A DNA stretch of 64,000 nt, taken from NCBI GenBank assembly GCA_017642695.1, contig JAEPQD010000002.1, forward strand, positions 310,001 through 374,000, in the 5' to 3' direction. Every line of letters begins with the position of its first letter. The first letter of the stretch is position 1. The notes beneath the pieces are model-generated. The model searched no databases, was not told where the DNA came from, and saw only the letters and a program-made list of their open reading frames with translations. Shown one piece after another: positions 1 to 9,393 of the stretch. This DNA is from Parvibaculum sp. Its GTDB lineage: Bacteria; Pseudomonadota; Alphaproteobacteria; Parvibaculales; Parvibaculaceae. Position numbers and translations under genes: made by a program.

Positions 1-508
1 CGGATGCGATCACATAAGTGAAGTGATCGACTACCTCGTTGCCAAAGCGGGCAGCCATAAGACGCTCCGCGAGCGCCATGCCGACGGCCGTCGAAATACC
101 CTGACCGAGCGGACCCGTCGTCGTTTCCACGCCTTCGGCGTGACCGTATTCGGGGTGACCGGCCGTGATCGAACCAAGCTGCCGGAAGTTCCGGATCTGT
201 TCGATCGTCATGTCTTCATAGCCGAGTAGATAGTTCACGGCATAGAGGAGCATCGAGCCATGACCCGCCGAGAGCACAAAGCGGTCACGGTCCGGCCACT
301 GGGGCTGGCGCGGGTCGATCTTGAGGAACTTCGTGAAAAGGACGGTGGCGATGTCGGCCGTACCCATCGGCATGCCGGGATGACCAGAGTTCGCCTTCTG
401 CACTGCGTCCATGGCGAGGGCCCGGATCGCATTTGCCATCGTGTCGTGAGAAGCGCCTGAAGCGGTTTGGGCCTTCTCGGCGACGGCGGATTTTTCAGTT
501 GGCGTCAT
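1..508 (-). CDS. tkt: Transketolase, N-terminal part (gene runs off the left edge)
   Basis: Thiamine-diphosphate enzyme of the non-oxidative pentose phosphate pathway, which moves two-carbon ketol units between sugar phosphates in the cytoplasm. Read on the minus strand from the ATG at 508, the product begins [14 protein letters not shown] and contains the family signatures [16 protein letters not shown] (substrate and cofactor pocket), [13 protein letters not shown] and [17 protein letters not shown] (ThDP/Mg binding). Only about 169 residues are in the window; the frame is still open at base 1. A tkt gene next to zapA is a usual alphaproteobacterial arrangement. Identity is secure; the C-terminal half cannot be assessed. 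Confidence 0.95.
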   Translation of the reverse strand, partial: MTPTEKSAVAEKAQTASGASHDTMANAIRALAMDAVQKANSGHPGMPMGTADIATVLFTKFLKIDPRQPQWPDRDRFVLSAGHGSMLLYAVNYLLGYEDMTIEQIRNFRQLGSITAGHPEYGHAEGVETTTGPLGQGISTAVGMALAERLMAARFGNEVVDHFTYVIAS

Positions 509-833
509 GTGTCACTCTTTAGCCCAGGCGGGCGCTGAGCGGGCAGGAGATCGCGGGGTCTTCCGCGCCGGGGCAAAACCCGCGCTATGGCTCAAATCGG
601 GCCCTCCCGAGAGCGGCGCCACAATGACCACGGGACCCCCGGGAGTCAATGCCGGAATGGGCGTCCTCATGCCGATTCCGCGCATCTCCAATTGCCGATT
701 TGCAGGGCGGCGGGAAGGGCGTCGGCGCTGGCGCACGGGCAGCGGCGTTGACCTTATTTCCCGCTGCCGCCTATCTTGGCAAACAAGTGCCGCCGGCCGG
801 GATTGGCCGGGATAGACAAGCCCCGGAAAAAGA
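509..833. promoter_or_regulatory. Divergent intergenic region between tkt and the DUF4164 gene
   Basis: This 325-base gap separates two divergently oriented genes, so it should hold both promoters. I could not pick convincing -35/-10 pairs in this GC-rich DNA. No RNA gene, repeat or convincing small coding sequence was recognised here. Confidence 0.4.
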
Positions 834-1100
834 ATGAGCAAACTCGATTCGGCAATGGACCGCTTTTCAAGCGCCGTGGACAAGCTGGAAGCGACGATCA
901 ACCGGCAGGTGTTGCGGGCGCAGGCCGCGAAGCGCCTGCAGGAGGAAGTCGAAACGCTGAAGGAAGATCGGGCGGAACTGGCAGAAGAGCTCGATCAAAT
1001 CAAATCCGAGGCGCGGCGGCTCAACGAACTCAATGAGCGTGCCTCGGAGACGCTCGCCGATGCCATCGAGGGCATCAGGGAAGTGCTTGCAGAGGGCTGA
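834..1100 (+). CDS. DUF4164-type small coiled-coil protein
   Basis: An 88-residue protein, MSKLDSAMDRFSSAVDKLEA at its start, made almost entirely of charged heptad-like helix (leucine and alanine at a/d positions, Glu/Lys/Arg elsewhere). It has no signal peptide or membrane segment, so it is probably a cytoplasmic coiled coil. Small proteins of this kind (DUF4164) sit directly upstream of zapA in many alphaproteobacteria. The gap to zapA is 26 bases, so co-transcription is likely and a cell-division link is plausible but unproven. Family assignment rests on length, composition and position. Confidence 0.75.
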   Translation: MSKLDSAMDRFSSAVDKLEATINRQVLRAQAAKRLQEEVETLKEDRAELAEELDQIKSEARRLNELNERASETLADAIEGIREVLAEG

Positions 1101-1126
1101 GAACGTTCCGGTCCGGAAGGAAAACG

Positions 1127-1486
1127 ATGGGACAGGTCAAGGTATCGATCAACGACCGCTCCTACACCGTTGCTTGTGGCGATGGTGAGGAAGATCATGT
1201 GCGGGAACTCGCCAGCTATATCAACAAGCAGGTCATGGGGCTCGCGCAGGAAGTTGGGCAGGTCGGCGATGCCCGTCTATTGCTGATGGCGGGCCTTATG
1301 GTGGCGGATGAGCTTTCCGACGCTCTGCAGAAGACGAAGATGCTGGAGCAGGAAATCGACAATCTCAGCGGTTCCCGGGCCTCTGCCGTCGAAAGGACGC
1401 GCGAGGCGGAGGATTCCGTGGCCGATGTCCTGGACGATGCCGCCCGCCGTATCGAGGAACTTGCCCGGCGGATCGAGGCTGCGTGA
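1127..1486 (+). CDS. zapA: Cell division protein ZapA
   Basis: FtsZ-ring-associated protein of 119 residues that bundles FtsZ protofilaments in the cytoplasm. The N-terminal globular part reads MGQVKVSINDRSYTVACGDG followed by EEDHVRELASYINKQV, matching the ZapA fold, with the typical RLLLMAGLMVADEL segment in the middle and a long C-terminal coiled coil (about residues 70-119) used for dimer and tetramer formation. It lies behind the DUF4164 gene and ahead of the candidate 6S RNA and 5-formyl-THF cyclo-ligase gene, the classic zapA-ssrS-ygfA order. Confidence 0.93.
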   Translation: MGQVKVSINDRSYTVACGDGEEDHVRELASYINKQVMGLAQEVGQVGDARLLLMAGLMVADELSDALQKTKMLEQEIDNLSGSRASAVERTREAEDSVADVLDDAARRIEELARRIEAA

Positions 1487-1539
1487 GCGCCGATTGCAAG
1501 CTTTCACCCGCCCAGGCCTTGACCGGAGCGGCTGCAGGG

Positions 1540-1735
1540 GCAGATAGAATAGGGTCGGGTACTGCCCGGCACGTTAGGAACACATACTCTCGGGGCCTTA
1601 CGCTCCTCAAGGGAGCTGTCCCTGAGGGAGACCGTGGTCTCCTTCAAACGGCGCCCACCTACGTTAGTAGGTCTCCGAGGAACGACGTTCCGACGGCCGT
1701 GGCGGTCCCACGCCTTCATGCAGACGTACACAGCG
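1540..1735 (+). ncRNA. ssrS: Candidate 6S RNA (ssrS)
   Basis: The 250-base gap between zapA and the 5-formyl-THF cyclo-ligase gene is where 6S RNA is encoded in many proteobacteria. The segment is rich in self-complementary runs (for example AGGGAGCTGTCCCTGAGG near 1611-1628 and GGAGACCGTGGTCTCC near 1626-1641), which suits a long interrupted rod that mimics an open promoter and sequesters sigma70 RNA polymerase. Ends are approximate because I could not fold it. The call rests on synteny and secondary-structure potential, not on a covariance match. Confidence 0.55.
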
Positions 1736-1739
1736 TGTC

Positions 1740-2330
1740 ATGAGCGCCGACGCGAAGAACCATGCGCGCGCTGTTGCCCGCGAGCGCCGCGATGCTGCCC
1801 ATTTGGCTCTAGGGGTCGAGGGGGCATCCCGGATCGCAGATCATTTTCTTTCCGCAATTCCGCTTGAGCCGACAGATTGTATCGCGGGCTACGTCGCCTT
1901 CGGCAGCGAGGCCGATCCCTCCGAACTTCTCTCCCGTCTCTCTGTCGCGGGCTATTCCTGCGCCTTGCCGCGCGTTGCCGTCCGGAACCGACCGCTCACA
2001 TTCAAATGCTGGCGGCCGGGCGATCCACTGATCGGCGGGCTGCACGGGACCCGGGAACCCTTGCCGGATGCGCTGGATTGCCGCCCGGATATCGTGGTTG
2101 TGCCGTTGCTCGCTTTTGACGCCGAGGGGCGGCGGCTCGGCTATGGCGGCGGCTACTATGACCGTACGCTTGCCACGCTGCGGGCAGAAGGGCGGCGCAT
2201 TCTCGCTGTCGGGGTTGCCTTTTCTGCACAGGAAGCCCAAGACCTTCCCGAGGACAAATTCGACGAGCGGCTAGACTGGGTTGTGACGGAGGCAGACGCA
2301 CGACCGATTGGCAGCGCGGCCGGAAGGTGA
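1740..2330 (+). CDS. ygfA: 5-formyltetrahydrofolate cyclo-ligase
   Basis: Converts 5-formyltetrahydrofolate to 5,10-methenyl-THF using ATP, recycling folate in the cytoplasm. The 196-residue product carries the diagnostic C-terminal motif RRLGYGGGYYDRTLA (about residues 129-143), and an acidic VVPLLAFD segment just before it, as in the family. Length is normal. It overlaps the downstream YmdB-type gene or abuts it by a few bases, so the two are probably co-transcribed. The position after the candidate 6S RNA is conserved in proteobacteria. Confidence 0.93.
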   Translation: MSADAKNHARAVARERRDAAHLALGVEGASRIADHFLSAIPLEPTDCIAGYVAFGSEADPSELLSRLSVAGYSCALPRVAVRNRPLTFKCWRPGDPLIGGLHGTREPLPDALDCRPDIVVVPLLAFDAEGRRLGYGGGYYDRTLATLRAEGRRILAVGVAFSAQEAQDLPEDKFDERLDWVVTEADARPIGSAAGR

Positions 2331-2332
2331 AC

Positions 2333-3145
2333 ATGAGACTTTTGTTCATGGGCGACATTGTCGGACGGAGCGGGCGGGACGCACTCGTTGCAGAGCTGCC
2401 GTCACTCCGCCGTGAGCTGCAACTCGATTTCGTGGTCGTGAACGGCGAGAATGCGGCGGGCGGTTTCGGCATTACAGCGGCGATCTGCGACGATGTGTTC
2501 GATGCGGGCGCAGATGTCATCACGCTCGGCAACCACTCCTGGGATCAGCGGGAGGCGCTCGTCCATATCGAACGTGAGCCGCGCCTTGTCCGGCCGGTGA
2601 ACTATCCCGCAGGAACGCCAGGACGGGGTGCCGCACTCATCGAAGCGCAGTCCGGCGCACAGGTGCTTGTGGTGAACGCACTCGGGCGGGTTTTCATGGA
2701 AGCTCTCGATTGTCCGTTCGAGGCGATCGACCGGGAAGTTTCTGCCTGTCCGCTCGGCGAGGGCGCTGATGCGATCATCGTGGACATGCATGCAGAGGCG
2801 ACGTCCGAGAAAATGGCGATGGGGCATCATTGCGATGGCCGGGTGTCGCTTGTCGTCGGTACTCATAGCCATGTACCGACCGCCGATGCGCAGATATTGC
2901 CCGGCGGCACGGCCTACCAGACCGATGCCGGCATGTGCGGTGACTACAATTCCGTCATCGGCATGGACAAGGATGAACCCCTCAACCGCTTTGTCACCCG
3001 AATTCCGAGCGGCAGGTTCCAGCCTGCTCTCGGGCCTGCCACTCTTTGCGGCGTATTCATCGAGACCGACTCCACGGGACTCGCGGAGCGCATTGAGCCG
3101 GTCCGGATAGGCGGTCGCCTCAAACAGGTTCTGCCGGAGGTTTGA
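2333..3145 (+). CDS. YmdB-family metallophosphoesterase
   Basis: A 270-residue calcineurin-like phosphoesterase of the YmdB/TIGR00282 family; characterised members hydrolyse 2',3'-cyclic nucleotides. Metal-ligand motifs are visible in order: GD (D8), NGEN (E39, N40), GNHSWD (residues 66-71), then H-rich GHHCDGRVSLVVGTHSHVPT near residues 161-180. I chose the ATG at 2333 because AAGG lies just upstream and family members start with MRxLFxGD; a GTG at 2327 overlapping the previous stop is the alternative. Translational coupling to the upstream folate gene is likely. Confidence 0.88.
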   Translation: MRLLFMGDIVGRSGRDALVAELPSLRRELQLDFVVVNGENAAGGFGITAAICDDVFDAGADVITLGNHSWDQREALVHIEREPRLVRPVNYPAGTPGRGAALIEAQSGAQVLVVNALGRVFMEALDCPFEAIDREVSACPLGEGADAIIVDMHAEATSEKMAMGHHCDGRVSLVVGTHSHVPTADAQILPGGTAYQTDAGMCGDYNSVIGMDKDEPLNRFVTRIPSGRFQPALGPATLCGVFIETDSTGLAERIEPVRIGGRLKQVLPEV

Positions 3146-3150
3146 CGTTC

Positions 3151-4176
3151 ATGCGGATCGTCCTGGCCGGCAATTACAACGAGAAGCGCGCGGGAACGAA
3201 CTTCTATGCGACGGTCCGGAAACTGACGAACGGTTTCGTTCGGAACGGCCATCAGGTGATGGCGTTCAGCGATCGGGATGTGTCGCGGGAAGCCCACAGG
3301 TGGAGCCTTTTTCGTGGCGGCGACGCCTATGCGAACGCAAGGCTGATCGAGCTGTGTCATAATTTTCGGCCGGAACTTCTCGTCCTGTTTCATGCCGACA
3401 AAATTGAAAACGATACGGTGCGCGAAATTCGCGCTTCGTTACCCGGCCTCCAAGTGGCGGTAGTCAACCTCGATCCGATCTTTCTGCCCGAGAATCCTCC
3501 GCGCATCCGCCGCTTCGGTGAAGTTGCGGATGTCACCTTCATCACGACAGCGGGTGCGCATCTCGACGAATTTGTAACGCCAACGCACAGGCTGGCCTTC
3601 ATTCCCAATCCGGCGGACCCTTCGATCGAGACGCTGCAGTGTTTTGCACGGAGTGACCAGCCTCACGACTTCCTGTGCACCATCGGAACGGAACGCTCGA
3701 CCCCGTGGCGAGGGCAGATGATGCGGGACATAGAGGCCCGGGTGCCGGAAGCGCGCTATGCCTTCTACGGTCTCGAGGGGCGCCGTTATCTTCAGGGACA
3801 GGATTATTTCACTGCCATAGCTTCGGCGAAGATGGGACTCAACCTCAATCGTGCCGACGATCACTATCTCTATTCGTCGGACCGCTTCGCGCAATATGCG
3901 GGCAACGGGCTTCTTGTCTTTGTTGCGCGTTCGACCGGCTATGACGAAATCTTTTCCGACGATGAATTCGTCTTTTATCGAGACCTCGACGAGCTGGCGG
4001 ACAAATTGCGTCATTTTCTGAAGAACGATGGCGAGCGTCAGCGTATCGCGCGCAACGGACATGAGCGCTATCACGCTTTTTTCAGTGAGCGGCTTGTCGC
4101 GCGATATATCGAAGAAGTCATGTCGGGGGGCGCCTTCAGTGAGGCCTATGTCTGGCCGACCGTGCTTCACGGCTGA
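3151..4176 (+). CDS. CgeB-like glycosyltransferase family protein
   Basis: A 341-residue cytoplasmic protein starting MRIVLAGNYNEKRAGT. The C-terminal half has the GT-B layout of CgeB-like glycosyltransferases: AKMGLNLNRADDHYLYSSDRF followed by an AGNGLLVFV segment and a DLDELADKLRHFL helix, a pattern seen in glycosyltransferase group 1-2 proteins that bind a nucleotide sugar. Donor and acceptor cannot be read from the sequence. The ATG at 3151 is preferred because GGAGG (3136-3140) is well spaced, whereas a TTG at 3142 is too close. It nearly abuts the upstream phosphodiesterase gene. Confidence 0.7.
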   Translation: MRIVLAGNYNEKRAGTNFYATVRKLTNGFVRNGHQVMAFSDRDVSREAHRWSLFRGGDAYANARLIELCHNFRPELLVLFHADKIENDTVREIRASLPGLQVAVVNLDPIFLPENPPRIRRFGEVADVTFITTAGAHLDEFVTPTHRLAFIPNPADPSIETLQCFARSDQPHDFLCTIGTERSTPWRGQMMRDIEARVPEARYAFYGLEGRRYLQGQDYFTAIASAKMGLNLNRADDHYLYSSDRFAQYAGNGLLVFVARSTGYDEIFSDDEFVFYRDLDELADKLRHFLKNDGERQRIARNGHERYHAFFSERLVARYIEEVMSGGAFSEAYVWPTVLHG

Positions 4177-4457
4177 CAGATTCTTTGCGAGATCACTGCC
4201 CACCCTTGCGTTGTCGAGGCGGATGGGGACGAGGCGCCCTGCCCCGCGCAGGTTGTGCCGGCCGCGGCGGGTCGCGGGCCGTCGCCGGTTCGTGACCAAG
4301 CGTCTCTTTTTTAAATACACTTGATGTTTGTATTTTGTAATATATACACGTATTAGGTGTGTCTCGTTGTATCCAGCGCTGCTATGGATTTTGAAAAGGG
4401 TGCCTTCTATAAAGGCGCCGAATTTCAGCGGGTTTTCGACAAGCGCTCGGAGGCGGA

Positions 4458-5204
4458 ATGGCCGGCCACTCACAATTCAAGAACATCATGTACCGCAAGG
4501 GCGCGCAGGATAAGAAGCGCGCCAAGCTGTTCGCGAAACTGGCCAAGGAAATCACGGTGGCGGCCAAGATGGGTCTGCCCGATCCCGAGTACAATCCGCG
4601 ATTGCGGGCGGCAATCCAGGCAGCCCGCGCAGAGAACATGCCGAAAGACAATATCGAGCGCGCAATCAAGAAGAGCACGGATCAGGGCGGCGAGAACTAT
4701 GAGGAAGTCCGCTACGAAGGGTTCGGTGCAGGTGGGATTGGCGTCATCGTTGAAACACTGACCGACAACCGGAACCGCACTGCGGGCGAAGTGCGCGCCA
4801 TCTTCACCAAGAATGGCGGAAATCTCGGCGAGACGGGCGCTGTCTCGTTCATGTTCGACCGCCTTGGCCTCATCGAGTATCCGGCGGATGTGGCGACGGC
4901 CGATGAAATGCTCGAAGCAGCCATCGAAGCAGGCGCTGACGATTGTCAGTCGGGCGAGGAGGCGCACGAACTCTATTGTGCACCGGACGCGCTGCACGAG
5001 GTTTCGGGCGCGCTTGAGGCAAAATTCGGAGAGCCCCGGGCCGCGCGAATCGTCTGGAAGCCGCAGAACACCATCGCTCTCGACGACGAAAAGGCGGAGA
5101 CCGTCTTCAAGATGCTCGAAGCGCTGGACGACAACGACGATGTACAGCAGGTTTATGCGAACTTCGAGATGTCCGATTCGGTCCTGGAGAAGATGTCCGC
5201 CTGA
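4458..5204 (+). CDS. yebC: YebC/TACO1-family protein
   Basis: A 248-residue YebC-family protein starting [20 protein letters not shown], close to the family consensus MAGHSKWxNIxxRKxxQDxKR. The [19 protein letters not shown] and [19 protein letters not shown] segments are also typical. Family members have been described as transcriptional regulators and, more recently, as factors that relieve ribosome stalling on proline-rich stretches. It lies upstream of ruvCAB, the conserved arrangement. The 280-base gap before it contains an AT-rich stretch (about 4310-4350) that may hold its promoter. Confidence 0.93.
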   Translation: MAGHSQFKNIMYRKGAQDKKRAKLFAKLAKEITVAAKMGLPDPEYNPRLRAAIQAARAENMPKDNIERAIKKSTDQGGENYEEVRYEGFGAGGIGVIVETLTDNRNRTAGEVRAIFTKNGGNLGETGAVSFMFDRLGLIEYPADVATADEMLEAAIEAGADDCQSGEEAHELYCAPDALHEVSGALEAKFGEPRAARIVWKPQNTIALDDEKAETVFKMLEALDDNDDVQQVYANFEMSDSVLEKMSA

Positions 5205-5284
5205 CGCATTTCGCGGATATCGCGCTCTCGCCGGGCGGACATGAACCGGACGGGCGAGGCCCGTAACCAGGATGTTTCCCGCTC

Positions 5285-5809
5285 ATGCCGGCATCGCAGA
5301 GATATCTCGGCATCGATCCCGGCCTCACAGCTACGGGCTGGGGCGTGATCGGGATCAAGGGATCGAAGCTCACCCATATCGCTAACGGCACGATTGTATC
5401 GAATGCACGGTCCTGTCTTGCGGACCGTCTCGTGGAGATCGAAGCGGGGCTGGTCCAGGTGCTGGCCGCGTACGCACCGGATGCCGCTGCCGTTGAGCAG
5501 GCCTTCGTGGCGCGTGACGCATCCGCTGCACTCAAGCTCGGACAGGCGCGCGCCATCGCGCTTCTGGTTGCCGCGCGCGGTGGCCTTGCGGTCGCCGAAT
5601 ATGCCCCCAATCATGTGAAGAAATCAGTGGTTGGGGCAGGGCACGCCGACAAGGCCCAGATCAGGCTCATGGTCGAAATGCTGTTACCGGGTTCGAAGGC
5701 GGGTAGCGAGCACGCTGCCGATGCGCTTGCCATCGCCATCACCCATGCGCATTCCGGTGCGGCCAACGAACGCGTCGCGGCTGCCGTTGCACGGGCAGGG
5801 GCGGGCTGA
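5285..5809 (+). CDS. ruvC: Holliday junction resolvase RuvC
   Basis: Endonuclease that cuts four-way DNA junctions at the end of recombinational repair. The 174-residue product has the RNase H-like acidic residues: D11 in [15 protein letters not shown]71 in [10 protein letters not shown], and D146 in [13 protein letters not shown]. Length matches the family. The stop shares one base with the ruvA start, so the ruvC-ruvA-ruvB-ybgC genes form a tightly coupled unit. Its product acts on junctions held by RuvA and moved by RuvB. Confidence 0.96.
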   Translation: MPASQRYLGIDPGLTATGWGVIGIKGSKLTHIANGTIVSNARSCLADRLVEIEAGLVQVLAAYAPDAAAVEQAFVARDASAALKLGQARAIALLVAARGGLAVAEYAPNHVKKSVVGAGHADKAQIRLMVEMLLPGSKAGSEHAADALAIAITHAHSGAANERVAAAVARAGAG

Positions 5810-6426
5810 TGATCGGCAAGCTCAAGGGTGTGCTCGATTCCACCGGCGATGACTGGGTCGTCGTCGATGTCGGCGGTGTCGGCTATCACGTCACCTGTTC
5901 ACGACGTACGCTCAGTGCGCTTCCTGCGCCCGGTGGTGCTGTCACTCTTTCCATCGAGACAAAAGTCAGCGACGAAGCGATCCGCCTGATCGGGTTCGAA
6001 AGCGACGTCGAGCGCGACTGGTTTCGTCTCCTGCTCGGTGTACAGGGCGTCGGGACCCGCGTTGCGCTTGGCGTGCTCGGGACGCTGGCGCCGGCCGATC
6101 TCGCCCGTGCCATCGCTCTCGACGACAAAAAGGCGGTGTCCTCTGCGCCGGGCGTGGGGCCTAAAGTAGCGGCACGCATCGTTGCCGAACTGAAAGACAA
6201 GGCGCCGGAGGGAGCATCTCTCGGCGCCGTTCTCGACATGCCTGTGAACGGGACAGCCGCATCGGGAGTGTCAGGCTCGATGCGCGACGCCGTTTCCGCC
6301 CTCGTCAATCTCGGCTATCCGCAGGCGCAGGCGTCTGGTGCCATTGCTGCGGCAGCAAAGACACTCGAGGAGGCGGCGACCGCCGAGCAACTCATCCGGC
6401 AAGGTCTGAAGGAGCTTGCACGATGA
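5809..6426 (+). CDS. ruvA: Holliday junction branch migration protein RuvA
   Basis: Tetrameric junction-binding subunit of the RuvAB branch-migration motor. The 205-residue product starts [20 protein letters not shown], the family N-terminal OB-fold, followed by the helix-hairpin-helix region [19 protein letters not shown] and [18 protein letters not shown] (about residues 77-135), and a C-terminal domain that contacts RuvB. The start shares a base with the ruvC stop and the stop overlaps the ruvB ATG by four bases, showing translational coupling. Confidence 0.96.
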   Translation: MIGKLKGVLDSTGDDWVVVDVGGVGYHVTCSRRTLSALPAPGGAVTLSIETKVSDEAIRLIGFESDVERDWFRLLLGVQGVGTRVALGVLGTLAPADLARAIALDDKKAVSSAPGVGPKVAARIVAELKDKAPEGASLGAVLDMPVNGTAASGVSGSMRDAVSALVNLGYPQAQASGAIAAAAKTLEEAATAEQLIRQGLKELAR

Positions 6427-7466
6427 CGGACAGGCTCGTCGGCGCGGCAAAACGAGAGGAAGACGAACTGGAGCGTACACTTCGGCCGCAGCTTCTCGCC
6501 GATTTCACGGGGCAGGCACGGGCGCGGGAAAATCTGGGTGTCTTCATCGAGGCCGCCCGTACGCGCGGCGAAGCGCTCGACCATGTACTCTTTGCAGGGC
6601 CTCCCGGGCTCGGCAAGACGACGCTGGCGCAGATTGTCGCGCGCGAACTCGGCGTCAATTTCCGCGCAACCTCCGGTCCTGTCATTTCGAAGGCAGGTGA
6701 CCTTGCCGCGCTCCTCACCAATCTCGAGCCGCGCGATGTGCTCTTCATCGACGAGATTCACCGGCTGTCGCCCGCCGTCGAGGAAATTCTTTATCCAGCG
6801 ATGGAAGACTTCCAGCTCGATCTCATCATCGGCGAGGGTCCGGGAGCGCGTTCCGTCCGCATTGAGCTTGCACCCTTCACGCTGATCGGCGCGACGACGC
6901 GAACGGGCCTGCTTACCACGCCGCTTCGCGACAGGTTCGGCATTCCGGTGCGTCTCAACTTCTACGAGATACCCGAACTCGAAAGCATCGTCCGGCGCGG
7001 TGCGGGTGTGCTTGGCATGTCGATGACGGCAGACGGTGCCCGCGAAATTGCCCGTCGCGCTCGAGGCACGCCCCGTGTGGCGGGGCGGTTGCTCCGCCGC
7101 GTGCGTGACTTTGCATCCGTCGATGGCGTGACCTCCATCGACGCGAAAGCCGCCGATCGGGCGTTGCAGCGGCTGGAGGTCGACGAACTCGGACTGGATG
7201 CGCTGGATCATCGTTATCTGCGCTGCATCGCGGTGAGCTTTTCAGGCGGGCCCGTGGGCGTCGAGACCGTTGCGGCGTCATTGTCGGAACCGCGTGATGC
7301 CATCGAGGAGATCATCGAGCCTTACCTTATTCAGCAGGGTCTCGTGAATCGGACGCCAAGGGGCCGCGTGCTCACTGCCGCTGCCTTCGCCCATATTGGT
7401 GTCGGCATGCCTGCCGCAGCAGCGGCAAACCAGCAGACGCTCTTCTCGGGCGAGGACGAGACATGA
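6423..7466 (+). CDS. ruvB: Holliday junction branch migration ATPase RuvB
   Basis: AAA+ motor that pumps DNA through RuvA-bound junctions. The 347-residue product shows Walker A GPPGLGKT (residues 59-66), Walker [10 protein letters not shown], the sensor-like [18 protein letters not shown] segment containing the arginine finger, and the C-terminal winged helix ([20 protein letters not shown]). Length matches the family. It overlaps ruvA by four bases at the start and ybgC by four bases at the end, so the unit is translated together. Confidence 0.97.
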   Translation: MTDRLVGAAKREEDELERTLRPQLLADFTGQARARENLGVFIEAARTRGEALDHVLFAGPPGLGKTTLAQIVARELGVNFRATSGPVISKAGDLAALLTNLEPRDVLFIDEIHRLSPAVEEILYPAMEDFQLDLIIGEGPGARSVRIELAPFTLIGATTRTGLLTTPLRDRFGIPVRLNFYEIPELESIVRRGAGVLGMSMTADGAREIARRARGTPRVAGRLLRRVRDFASVDGVTSIDAKAADRALQRLEVDELGLDALDHRYLRCIAVSFSGGPVGVETVAASLSEPRDAIEEIIEPYLIQQGLVNRTPRGRVLTAAAFAHIGVGMPAAAAANQQTLFSGEDET

Positions 7467-7960
7467 GTTCGGGGGGCGGCACGTGGCCGGATCTCGCCGG
7501 CCGGATCGAAGACAAGGTCCACAAGCTTCCGATCCGCGTCTATTACGAGGATACGGATTTCTCCGGCATCGTTTACCACGCCAATTATCTGAAGTTCGCG
7601 GAACGCGGCCGGTCGGATTTCCTGCGGCTCGCAGGTGTGCACCATGCCGACCTCTTCGACGGGTCCGATCCCGTTGCTTTTGCCATCCACCGGATGGAAA
7701 TCGATTTCGTCCGGCCCGCCCGGATCGACGAGCGGCTTGAAGTCCATACACGCTACGTCCGGGCGAGCGGCGCTCGTATCGAGGCCGAGCAGATTATCTG
7801 GCGTCTGGCTCCGGACGGTGGCCCCGCGGACGAACTCTGGCGAGCGCAGGTCTTTGCCGCGGTGCTGGATACCGGCGGCCGGCCGCGCCGTCTGCCGGCC
7901 TCCGTGCGGGATGCGATGGCACCGCTCATCTCGCCGCGAGAGGCCGCCGGCGGAGCGTGA
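7463..7960 (+). CDS. ybgC: YbgC-type acyl-CoA thioesterase of the Tol-Pal cluster
   Basis: A 165-residue hotdog-fold thioesterase. The signature [19 protein letters not shown] (residues 27-45) contains the catalytic Asp at position 32. It has about 20 more N-terminal residues than E. coli YbgC before the RVYYEDTD core; the ATG at 7463 overlaps the ruvB stop by four bases, which supports this start. YbgC hydrolyses acyl-CoA thioesters and is the conserved first gene of the tol-pal region, here linking it to ruvCAB. A 236-base gap then separates it from tolQ. Confidence 0.92.
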   Translation: MSSGGGTWPDLAGRIEDKVHKLPIRVYYEDTDFSGIVYHANYLKFAERGRSDFLRLAGVHHADLFDGSDPVAFAIHRMEIDFVRPARIDERLEVHTRYVRASGARIEAEQIIWRLAPDGGPADELWRAQVFAAVLDTGGRPRRLPASVRDAMAPLISPREAAGGA

Positions 7961-8196
7961 CGTTTCTCCCGCCACGCTGTGCCCGGCCGGTCACACTCTT
8001 CCGCTAACCTCTTGAGTTGGCGTCCCGAATCCGGGTGCGCGCCACGGTAATGACATAATTGAAAGACTAACTTCGGCCTCAATTTGGGGGCACACATGCC
8101 GAGTGGGGCGCAAACGGGATTGGACCCGGCTGCGTTGAGCCGCGCCTGTCATGTGCCGCTCCCTGCATTGAGGTCGAGAGCACGGAGAGGCACTGA

Positions 8197-8922
8197 ATGG
8201 ATCCCGTCGCCACCCAACAGGTGATTACCGAAACCACGGTCGATGCCGTACCGCTGGACTTCTCCATATGGGGGTTGTTCCTGCGCGCGGACATCATCGT
8301 CAAGCTCGTCATGATGGGGCTGCTTTTCGCCTCCGTCTGGTCCTGGGCCATCATTTTCGACAAATGGTGGCGCTTTGCGCGGGTCGAGCGCCGCGCCGAC
8401 CAGTTCGAGCGTATCTTCTGGTCGGGCCGCTCGCTGGACGATCTCTACCAGGAAATGGGTCACCGCCCGCAGCATCCGCTTTCCGCGCTTTTCATCGCAG
8501 CGATGCGAGAATGGCGCCGCTCACAGGAAACCGTGGCGAGTTCCTTCGTCGGCCTCAAGGAACGGGTCGACAAGGTGATGCAGGTCACGATCAGCCGCGA
8601 GATGCTCAATCTCGAAAGCAGGCTCCTCTTTCTGGCAACCGTCGGCTCGGTTGCGCCCTTCATCGGCCTTTTCGGCACGGTCTGGGGCATCATGAACTCC
8701 TTCCAGTCGATCGCAATCAGCCGCGACACCAACCTTGCTGTCGTGGCACCGGGCATCGCCGAGGCGCTGTTTGCGACGGCGCTCGGCCTCGTCGCCGCCA
8801 TTCCGGCGGTGGTGGCGTACAACCGCTTCTCCAACCAGACCTCGCGTATCGGGGCACGAATGGAGAGCTTCGCGGACGAGTTCTCCGCGATCCTGTCGCG
8901 CCAGCTCGACGAGCGGAGCTGA
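8197..8922 (+). CDS. tolQ: Tol-Pal inner membrane proton-channel subunit TolQ
   Basis: A 241-residue MotA/TolQ/ExbB-family protein that, with TolR, uses the proton gradient to drive constriction of the outer membrane at division. Three membrane segments are visible: near residues 35-55 (IIVKLVMMGLLFASVWSWAI), 145-170 (LLFLATVGSVAPFIGLFGTV) and 185-210 (GIAEALFATALGLVAAIPAV). The GSVAPFIGLFGTVWGIM and EALFATALGLVAAIPA motifs are family hallmarks. tolR follows after three bases. Confidence 0.95.
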   Translation: MDPVATQQVITETTVDAVPLDFSIWGLFLRADIIVKLVMMGLLFASVWSWAIIFDKWWRFARVERRADQFERIFWSGRSLDDLYQEMGHRPQHPLSALFIAAMREWRRSQETVASSFVGLKERVDKVMQVTISREMLNLESRLLFLATVGSVAPFIGLFGTVWGIMNSFQSIAISRDTNLAVVAPGIAEALFATALGLVAAIPAVVAYNRFSNQTSRIGARMESFADEFSAILSRQLDERS

Positions 8923-8925
8923 GCC

Positions 8926-9384
8926 ATGGCGATGTCGGTGGGAAAAAAGGGCGGCGGGCGTGGCCGTTTTTCACGTCCACCCATGTCCGAGATCAACGTG
9001 ACCCCCGTTGTGGACGTGATGCTGGTGCTTCTGATCGTCTTCATGGTGGCTGCGCCGCTTCTGACCGTCGGTGTGCCGGTCGATCTGCCGAAGACACAGG
9101 CGGCGCCGATTTCAGGCGACACCGAGCCGCTCACCATCACGATCAACGGCAAGGGTGAAATCTACGTGCAGGAGACGCTGACGGAAGCGGACGCGCTCGT
9201 GCCGCAACTCACGGCGATTGCCGAGAATGGCTATGAGCAGCGCATCTTCGTTCGCGCCGACAATACGATCGCCTATGGCGAAGTGATGAACGTGATGGGC
9301 CGGCTGAGTGCGGCGGGGTTTTCGAAAGTTGCACTTGTAACCGAGACCGACACCGCGCCACCGGCCAAGCCGGGGGCCAACTAA
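8926..9384 (+). CDS. tolR: Tol-Pal system subunit TolR
   Basis: ExbD/TolR-family partner of TolQ, 152 residues, with one membrane helix near residues 27-47. The segment SEINVTPVVDVMLVLLIVFMV contains the proton-conducting Asp (VVDVMLVLL), and the periplasmic domain includes VRADNTIAYGEVMNVMGRLSAAGF, typical of the family. A basic, Gly-rich cytoplasmic N-terminus precedes the helix. It begins three bases after the tolQ stop and ends nine bases before tolA. Confidence 0.95.
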   Translation: MAMSVGKKGGGRGRFSRPPMSEINVTPVVDVMLVLLIVFMVAAPLLTVGVPVDLPKTQAAPISGDTEPLTITINGKGEIYVQETLTEADALVPQLTAIAENGYEQRIFVRADNTIAYGEVMNVMGRLSAAGFSKVALVTETDTAPPAKPGAN

Positions 9385-9393
9385 GCGGCGAGA

